From the NCBI GenBank assembly GCA_002081555.1, contig MZNV01002791.1:1-39165 (forward strand): DNA of 39,165 bases, read 5' to 3'. Numbering within the stretch: position 1 is the stretch's first letter; each line of letters opens with the position of its first letter. Made by a program: the position numbers and the translations under genes. The notes under the pieces are model-generated. The model did not search any database. It was not told the origin of the DNA and was given only the letters and a program-made list of their open reading frames with translations. Positions 32,013-39,165 of the stretch are shown one piece after another. Source of the DNA: Protostelium mycophagum. Its lineage: Eukaryota > Evosea > Variosea > Protosteliida > Protosteliaceae.

Positions 32013-35000
32013 ATGCAAGCTGCCCTCAGAACTCGTGGTATCAGGGCTTCTGCCACTCGCACAACCCCAGCCCCCATAACACCAGTAAGGCTTACATCTC
32101 AGAAGGTAGCCGCCGTCAAAATACAGTCACGCTGCTTCAACGGTCTCGCTCGCGGATTGAACACAACAACTACCATTCTGAGCAGCAGAAGTTCCTCTCT
32201 AAATGTCAAAGATGCCATCAATTTGAACACCACACAGCGCAGATGGTTATCTGTTGAGGAGGGAGAGAAGGGTGATTTTTTGTATACAAGTTTGAGGTCT
32301 TCATCACTCTACATATTATTTCTGATGATCACATTGAAATTTATCGGTCTTAAGTCCTCGCAGCAACCGAAAAGATGAGAAATGTGGCTATCATCGCTCA
32401 CGTCGATCACGGAAAGACTACCCTTGTAGACAATCTCCTGAAACAGAGCGGTCAATCTCTCTCTGACGAAAGAGCCATGGTGAGTTCAACGTAAACCCAT
32501 CAACACGCTAACTCGGTTAGGATTCCAATGACCTCGAAAAAGAGCGTGGAATCACCATTATGGCAAAGAACACCTCTATGACGTACAAAGATTACAAGAT
32601 CAACCTTGTGGATACCCCAGGTCACGGTGATTTCGGTGGAGAGGTGTGACATTCTTTCTCTTATGAAACATGGTGTCAGAAATTGTTAAATTCAACACAA
32701 CTCACATTGTGATGATTCTTTCCTGAAAAAACAGCACCGCTGTGGATCATCTCGAAATGGCTGTGGTGCAGCTGTTTTCATTCAAAATTTGATCCGCTGG
32801 CTGAAGATAAATAGGTAGAGCGCATGATGGGTCTTGTAGATGGAGTGGTGCTCTTAGTCGATGCTGCCGAAGGTGTCATGACACAGACCAAGTTTGTGCT
32901 CAGCAAGGCCCTCAAGTGAGTCTTTGAATATAGTTGTAGATCAAGTGTTTGACTTTGAACAGGGCGGGACTTAAGCCCATCGTGGTGTTGAACAAGATGG
33001 ATCGTTCTGAGAGAGTCAGAATCTCAGAGGTATGTTGTTATTATAATTATTGTGATTTTTATATGATTTATAACTCTCTTATATGTATGCAGGTTGAAGA
33101 CGAATTATTCGAGTTATTCATGGCCCTCGGAGCAGAAGAGAGCCAGATGGAATACCCAGTATTATACGCGTCAGGAAGAGCCGGCTGGTGTGTCAACAAG
33201 CCAGACGACCCACGCGAGAACCTCACTCCTCTCTTTGAGGCTATCGTGAACCACGGTAATGAACGAGATATCTCTCCTTTACGACTCACCATCTTCAGTG
33301 CCAAAGGCCAAGATCTCAGCCGAGAAGCGTTTCGCCATGTCTGTTACACTCATCGAGAGTGACGCGTACATGGGAAGGTGAGTCACCCATGTCATGATGA
33401 CATGATCATGACGTCATACAGAATCGTAACTGGTCGTATCGCCTCTGGATCTGTCAAAGTCGGAACACCCATCAAATGCATGAACTTGGAAGGTGGTGTC
33501 CTCGAGACAGGTAAATAATAGTTTATTTCTTCACGTCTACAACACAGATTCTTTTTACGGAGTTCTCACAATCTTCCAGGAAAGGTGGTGAAGCTAATGC
33601 AAAGAAGAGGAATGGAAAAGGTGATTGTAGATGAGGCACACGTGGGAGATATCGTATCTATTGCTGGTCTCGAAAACGGTCACGTGACTCACACCATCTG
33701 TGACCCTGGAATCACCGAGTCTGTCAAGGTTTGACTCTTTTTACTTCATACATCCCTGAAATTTCATTGAAATATGACAGAGTATTCCTCTCGACCCACC
33801 CGTGCTCTCTATGGGATTTTCAGTGAACAATTCCCCCCTCTCTGGTCAAGAAGGAAAATCTACCACTTTTGCGGTTCTGAAGAGACGTCTGCAGAAGGAA
33901 GTCGAATCCAACGTGTCCATCACACTCAAGACCGGAGACAGTGAAGTCGTAGAGGTATGATTTCTCTCCATTTGTTCACCGAAAATCTCGTTGAAATCTC
34001 GTTGAAATCTGTAGGTTTGTGGAAGAGGAGAGCTTCAGCTTGGTATTTTAATCGAGAACTTGAGACGAGAAGGAATGGAGTTTTCCATCTACCCACCACA
34101 AGTTGTGATGAAGATCATCGGTGGGCAGAAGATGGAGCCCCTCGAAGAGGTGAATTTTCTTCTGTCGATATTGAAACATTTCATTTTCCCTTGAAACATC
34201 ACATTTCGAACGCCCAACAAGCGTGTTTGTTTCCCCGTATCTCGCTGCAAATGATGGTGAATTCGCTGAAAATAGTAGGTCACAATCGATGTGGACAATG
34301 AGTACACCGGTTACGTCATCGACAAGATGAGTGAGTACCAAATCTTCTCTATGATTTCCCTGACTGAGAGAAACAGCACAGAGGAAGGCAGACCTTCTGG
34401 AAAACAAGGAAGTATCAGGAAAGTCTAGACTCATTTTTACCGTCCCTTCCCGCTGTCTTTTGGGTTTCAGAGTAAGTCTTGACTGTTTGGGATGATGCAT
34501 GACACGTGACAGGCTGAGCTGATGCAACACACAAGAGGTACTGCCGTGTTCAATCACGTCTTTAAAGAATATGTCGATTACATGGTAAATTTATATTTTA
34601 TCATCAAACATTTTTCTGAAGGTATTTATAGGGCAAGATGGACCGTGGAAACAGAGGGGCATTGGTCTCTAACAGCTCAGGTGTCGCCACGTCATATGCT
34701 CTCGAAGGGCTCGAGGCCAGAGGTGAGTTTCTCGATCGTCTACAACCAGTCAATAATATCAACAGGGACATTGTTCATTAAGCCCGGAGCTAAGGTCTAC
34801 CCCGGAATGGTCATCGGGGAGAACTCAAAGCCCGACACATTGGAAGTCAACCCGACAAAGGCCAAGGTGAGATTCACTACAACTTGACATTTTAGTTGGT
34901 ATTAAACAATTCACAGCAACTCTCAAACGTCCGTTCCGTGTCAAAGGAAGAGTTTAGCAGATTGACACCTCCAAGAATCCTTGTATTAGAAGAGGTTATC

Positions 35001-35168
35001 TCAACCATTAGAGGTGAGCAGTTTTCCTTTGTCAAGTGATGTTCCGTCAATGTACTTTGTGCACGATACTGATGAATGACAGCTGATGAGTCAGTGGAAG
35101 TAACACCACAAGCGATTAGACTTAGAAAGGTTCCCAACTATAAGATGATTGCCAGGCGCGAGGATTAA
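32013..35168 (+). CDS. typA: TypA/BipA ribosome-binding GTPase with organelle-type leader
   Basis: Nuclear, intron-rich gene for a TypA/BipA translational GTPase. The N-terminal 80 or so residues are rich in Arg, Ser and Thr with almost no acids ([20 protein letters not shown]), a typical mitochondrial leader. The GTPase core follows: [14 protein letters not shown] (G1), ERGITI (G2), DTPGHGDF (G3), NKMD (G4) and a YASGRAGW stretch as in BipA. Later family blocks are [66 protein letters not shown] and GTAVFNHVF. The C-terminus matches the BipA-specific domain ([39 protein letters not shown]). BipA associates with bacterial-type 70S ribosomes and helps assembly under stress, so a mitochondrial role is inferred. 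There are about a dozen introns, one of about 175 bp. AATAAA is at 35231-35236. Confidence 0.92.
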
Positions 35169-35305
35169 GAAGTGTTGCAAGCCTGATAAACGTGTCTTTT
35201 TGGATTATTATTGATGAATACTTGAATTGAAATAAATTTTACAAGTCTTTTGATGAACCAGCAATAACCTGTTTTTGAGAAATTTCTTACAATTCTCATA
35301 AATAG

Positions 35306-35621
35306 GTGGGTGTCTCCATAACTCCAACCCCCCAACATTCTCATTCGAATACGACTTCGAAGACCACTACCACCACTATCGACCCGCCAAAGGAATTCAC
35401 TGTCCACCTAAAATCTTCTCAGGTGCTTTTCAAATTTGTTTTTATTTTTCATTTTTAATTCCATTCTGCAGAAAGTCACAGAAAATCACGGATATTTCAG
35501 GGAAATACCTCAAACCATTCACCACCACCCCCATACTAATCACAAGCCCACATCTGATAAATTGGGTGGCTCTCAACGTGAGATTTACGATCTAGAAATA
35601 GATCAAAATTCAATGTTATGA
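35306..35621 (+). CDS. Candidate His/Thr-rich exon pair
   Basis: Two open exons (35306-35422 and 35472-35621) join in phase across a 49-bp intron with a clear GTGC...CTGCAG structure, giving about 88 residues rich in Thr, His and Pro (TPTPQHSHSNTTSKTTTTT; TIHHHPHTNHKPTSDKLGG) and ending YDLEIDQNSML. No ATG is visible in frame and no family is recognised. It could be a real small gene with an unseen first exon, or chance low-complexity coding. An 80-codon minus-strand frame overlaps it. Confidence 0.3.
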
Positions 35622-35904
35622 AAAATTCGCACAATTTGACATGAAACATCAATCTTGACGTATTCACATGTGATCACCCTCTGCTTTGAGCAAAAGTTTT
35701 CATCGTTCAATCGACTCAAAATTCACGGTTGTAACCGCAACTTCAATTTGCGCAGGAGGCGAAACCGTCGCATTGCCCTGAACGCAATCGTAACTGAGCA
35801 CAGTGCACATGAAAGTCTGGGAGGAAGCAGAAGTCTTTGATGCCAAGACAGACCGAAGCATTCTCTCAAGCCTGAATTTTGGCTCTCGGGTGTTTCAGCT
35901 TCCG

Positions 35905-36020
35905 ATTGAAATGTAGCTGTCAAAGCGGTTTTCTAAAAATATTTATATCGCTCCCTCGTGATTGGCAGCGGACTCGTGATAATATATATAGAAAACCGCT
36001 TTTGACAGCTACATTTCAAT
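35905..36020. repeat. 30-bp inverted repeat with 55-bp loop
   Basis: The arm 35905-35934 is the reverse complement of 35990-36020 except for one extra T in the right arm. The loop of 55 bases is AT-rich with a central GC patch and contains a direct repeat CTCGTGAT (about 35955 and 35973). The right arm ends 32 bases before the ATG of the secreted beta-helix gene. It could fold into a long hairpin in DNA or RNA, or be a small foldback (MITE-like) insertion; no target-site duplication is obvious. Confidence 0.85.
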
Positions 36021-36051
36021 TTCGCCTTCCTCCCAGGATCCCTGAGCAAGC

Positions 36052-38607
36052 ATGATAAGAGCATGGCTTCTACTCTTCTTCGCCTATTCTCAAGCTTCGC
36101 CGTGCATCTACATCACCACAAATGGTGTGGACATTTGTAGCAGTGAGTCCTGACTCATTTCGCGATGATGATGTCTTTCAGTCTTATCGGGTCTGCCACC
36201 TTCTTGTGATAACAATTTGGTCAACGTTACTCTGGCTTATGCAACATCTTCACCGACGACATGCTCGCTAAACTGGGTAGGAAGCAGCACAAGCACACTG
36301 AACCTCATCGGAGTGAGTAATGTGTGGATCAGAAACTATTTCGTCCAACTTGGCACTTGGGCTCAGGTAGATCCTCGTCCCGATGATAAATCACATCTGA
36401 AATGTGCCAGATTAATGGCTACAACCTCTTATGGACAGGAACCCTGGGCGCAACAGGGGGTTTGATGTTAATATCTGGATCCACATTTGATGCCCAAATT
36501 AATGAGACTGGATCAGCAGCTGTGTTCACGGCAGCGACGAATCTCGGTGATCAACAGTATTTTTCGGAACATCATAACCGGTGGCGGGAATAATGGTGGG
36601 TATTTAGACATTTCAGCGAAATTGTTCCTCTGAAAGCTTGTAAAGAACTTTAACAAACCACAACAATGTCGCGGCGGTCACTCTTAACTAAACGTTGCAA
36701 AGCTGGCGTATTTTGGAGAAATCCAATTGGGAGATTTGGTGATTTATTTGCTGACAACAGTAGGATCTGGCATTTACGGAATAAATTCGGCACTGACAAT
36801 TCGGAATTGCCAATTCTTGAACAATGTCAACACACAAGGTCGAGGAGCTGACATATACTTGATGGGCGGTACTTTATCAGTCTACAACAGCGTATTTTGG
36901 GGCGCGATTGTGCTTAGTTATAGTGGAGCAAACATATATGTGGATTATGGTGTTACACAGTTGTATGACAGTGTCTTTATGAACTCGCAGGCTAGTAGTT
37001 CTGGAGGTTGTGTCAGTCAGCAGGTAAGACATCGAAGATTATGTTTCACTGGCTAAGATTGCACAGTATGCATCTATCACAGTCAATAACTGCAGCTTCA
37101 CAAACTGTTCAGTGAAGTCAGGTGTAGGCAGTGCCTTGTGGGTCAACAGTGCTACATCTGTTGTGATCAGCAACAGCGCCTTTAGCCAGAACAGCGGTGG
37201 AACAGCTCTTGTAGTGGTCACAGTACCTAATTTAGTGATCTACAACACAACATTTACAAGCAATAACGGAGTGAATGGGGGTGCAGTTTATCTCAGTCAG
37301 TCAACAGGAGGACTCTTTCAGAACTGCTCATTTTATAACAACAGTGCGGCTTTTGGAGGCAGTATATACTTTGTTAACAGCAATAACAGCACAATAATCA
37401 ACTGTAACATGACACAAAACACCGCAACAAACTCAGGAGGAGCCATATATATCAGCAGCTCAAATGTTCAAATCTCCAACACATTACTCTCTATAAACTC
37501 TGTAACAACAGCACAACGTGAGTCATATCAATCCATGTTTACCTGTCCATTATTGATCATCATAGAATCTGGCGGGGTCAACAATGGAGCTGGCGCCAAT
37601 GGTATGAGAAATAATTGAAATATCTGCTTACAAAGAAGGTTACGGTGGTGCAATCTTTTTGAATGGCACTTTGGGAAATTACAATTCCTTGCAAGTTGTC
37701 AACTCTTCATTTTACAGTTGTTTATCCTCTTATGGCGGTGCAATATATTCAGGTAGATATGGATTTTTAAGAAGGCCTTCTGACAATTTAGGTGGACATT
37801 CGCCCTTCTCCATATTCAGAAGTATATTCTCCGGATGTACTGGTGTTTATGGAGGAGCTCTTTATGTATCATCTCCCTCAGCAATTGTACAATATAGCAA
37901 TTTTACCTCTAATAATGGAACATATAGTGGTGCTGTCTATGTGAATAATAGTGAGTGTCACAGGAAATTGAACACACTGATTCATCAAGATTCTCCTATT
38001 ATGTTCAATCTCAATTCATTTACTGGAAACCAAGCAGTTCAAGGAGGTGCTATTTTTGCCAGTACAAATTCCATCGTGACAGATACTAACAGTATTTACA
38101 CATATAACTCCGCATACTATGGCACGTTTCAAAAAGATATACAAGCATCTGATTCTCCCAGGATCAGCCATCTGCAACCTTCAAGGACAATTATCTTTAT
38201 CTTATGACTTATTCATAAACGGCAACGCCACTCTTGGTACAGTTTACAGTACTGGAATATTGATATCAACAAACTGCACATACAACACCAATTCAGCTGT
38301 TAATGGTCTTGCAGAATATTGCACAGGAGCATGCATAAATGTGAGCTGATTTGCTGTCATTTGTACTGACTGTGAAGGTGGGCGGCATTTTCAACAATAA
38401 TTATGGGAATGGCTGGATCTCCTATGTAGTTACAGGGTCATATATTCTCGCAGGTGACTGAAAAATATAATTCTCTGTTACTGAAAGTTTAAAGGTGGAA
38501 ACGTATCAGATAGTTCTTATATTATTATGGGAACAAATGCCACAACAATCGTTTACAATTCAATGTCTAATAACACACAAATACCAAATACGATGACACC
38601 AAACTAG
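36052..38607 (+). CDS. Secreted beta-helix (PMP-like repeat) protein
   Basis: Starts with the signal peptide MIRAWLLLFFAYSQASPC and continues through several short introns to a stop at 38605-38607. The body has N-rich, GGA-containing repeats of the pectin-lyase/PMP kind: NNGVNGGAVYLS, YNNSAAFGGSIYFV, TATNSGGAIYISSSN, CTGVYGGALYVS, NQAVQGGAIFAS. Each repeat fits one or two coils of a right-handed beta-helix. There are many N-glycosylation sequons. No membrane segment or kinase follows; the C-terminus reads NNTQIPNTMTPN, so the product is probably secreted or held in the cell coat. Its repeat style matches the ectodomain of the receptor kinase at 3212-9703, suggesting a shared family. Some exon borders near 36550-36700 and 37500-37760 are uncertain. 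Confidence 0.7.
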
Positions 38608-38837
38608 AATATAATAAATAGTTACTGACTCTAGAGGGTGTTATATTTGTATATATATTTGTAAGAGATTGATTTTGTAACACTGCAAAATTTGAAAATC
38701 AAAATCTATCAACTGGGATGTTTGGTGCACTTGTCGGAAATGATACTCCTTGACATTCTATTGAGAGAAGCCAATGTTGGAACCCTGCAAGGAGGACACT
38801 GCCACAGATTATTACAAAGATGAAAATTCACAGCAGA
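38608..38837. other. Intergenic, AT-rich
   Basis: Downstream flank of the secreted beta-helix gene, with TATA/TTTG-rich sequence near 38640-38680. No gene is seen. It ends at the boundary of the LTR element. Confidence 0.5.
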
Positions 38838-39165
38838 TGTTAGGATTGACTCACAGAGGAAGGGACTTAGACACAGGGGAGGACCAAAATAGAAGAAGGA
38901 GATAAAGAAAGGACTTGCTTTGGGTGCAGAGCTCTTTCTGCTTATTCTTTATTTCTCAGGACACATCTACGACATGTCCTGATTTATAATTTAACTTATA
39001 CAAAAGAGCTATGTAAGTGCAGTTGTGCTACAACTCCTGACATTGTCCCCTTGGATTTCAACAACAGCCAAATTCACTTCTTGGAGCGCTTGGTCTTCTT
39101 GCAAATGACCGGTTTTGGATATCTACTGTGATATTCATCTTGCATGCTTTTATAATTTTGCATGT
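38838..39165 (-). mobile_element. 3' end of a Ty3/gypsy-type LTR element
   Basis: Fossil treatment. On the minus strand, 39165 to about 39074 is the C-terminal end of an open frame with a basic tail. A purine-rich tract (AAGGGGACAA) follows and then, at 39042, the TGTCAGGAG start typical of Ty3/gypsy LTRs. The LTR is read as 38838-39042 (about 205 bp), beginning TGTCAGGA and ending TCCTAACA, with an AATAAA inside. This is the 3' LTR; the rest of the element lies beyond the right edge, so whether it is whole and how old it is cannot be judged. Confidence 0.6.

Noticed and set aside
32660-32815. Possible insertion in the longest TypA intron
   Set aside because: The intron is long for this gene but has no terminal repeats, duplication or coding content.
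1-39165. CRISPR arrays, rRNA or tRNA genes
   Set aside because: No regularly spaced repeats and no recognisable rRNA or tRNA sequence were seen on either strand.

Overview
The window is gene-dense nuclear DNA from a eukaryote with many short introns (about 35-120 bp, GT-AG), compact intergenic gaps and genes on both strands. The gene set (a receptor-type tyrosine kinase with a beta-helix ectodomain, a fimbrin-type actin cross-linker, a GB1/RHD3-type GTPase, MEMO1, NME7, RNF181) fits an amoebozoan, perhaps a protosteloid amoeba. That assignment is inference from gene content and intron style; no marker gene proves it.

Layout, left to right. 1-175: degenerate GACTC repeats. 351-2672 (+): an RNF181-like RING ubiquitin ligase, an unrecognised 113-residue protein, and a small membrane protein ending in a dilysine signal. 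3212-9703 (-): a large receptor tyrosine kinase (signal peptide, beta-helix ectodomain with GGA-type repeats, one membrane segment, kinase domain with HRDLAARN, tyrosine-rich tail). 9913-11407 (-): a GB1/RHD3-type GTPase. 11654-12808 (-): MEMO1. 13014-13722 (-): two small unknown genes, one cysteine-rich. 14194-15977 (-): an unrecognised protein, divergent from a tiny plus-strand gene at 16056. 16381-17527 (-): a SAP-domain protein, divergent from a type I membrane protein (17675-19866, +). 20072-21349 (+): a seven-helix membrane protein. 21501-28591 (-): a fusion of a talin-F1-like ubiquitin fold, a long coiled coil and the four CH domains of fimbrin. 28740-30383 (+): NME7. 31010-31417 (+): a helicase-associated-domain protein. 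32013-35168 (+): a TypA/BipA GTPase with an organelle-type leader. 35905-36020: a 30-bp inverted repeat. 36052-38607 (+): a secreted beta-helix protein with the same repeat style as the kinase ectodomain. 38838-39165 (-): the end of a Ty3/gypsy-type LTR element that runs off the window.

Functionally, several genes concern the cell surface and cytoskeleton: the receptor kinase, the secreted beta-helix protein, the seven-helix and type I membrane proteins, MEMO1 (linked to receptor tyrosine kinase signalling and motility in animals) and the fimbrin fusion. Their adjacency does not prove cooperation.

The least expected signal is at DNA level. The 8-mer CTACAACG/CGTTGTAG occurs 24 times, where about 1 is expected, and the 10-mer TCTACAACGA/TCGTTGTAGA 12 times, where less than 0.1 is expected. 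It lies in exons in all three reading frames and both orientations, in introns, and in five cases it forms the 3' splice site. A second word, the palindrome TGACGTCA, occurs 12 times, where about 0.6 is expected.
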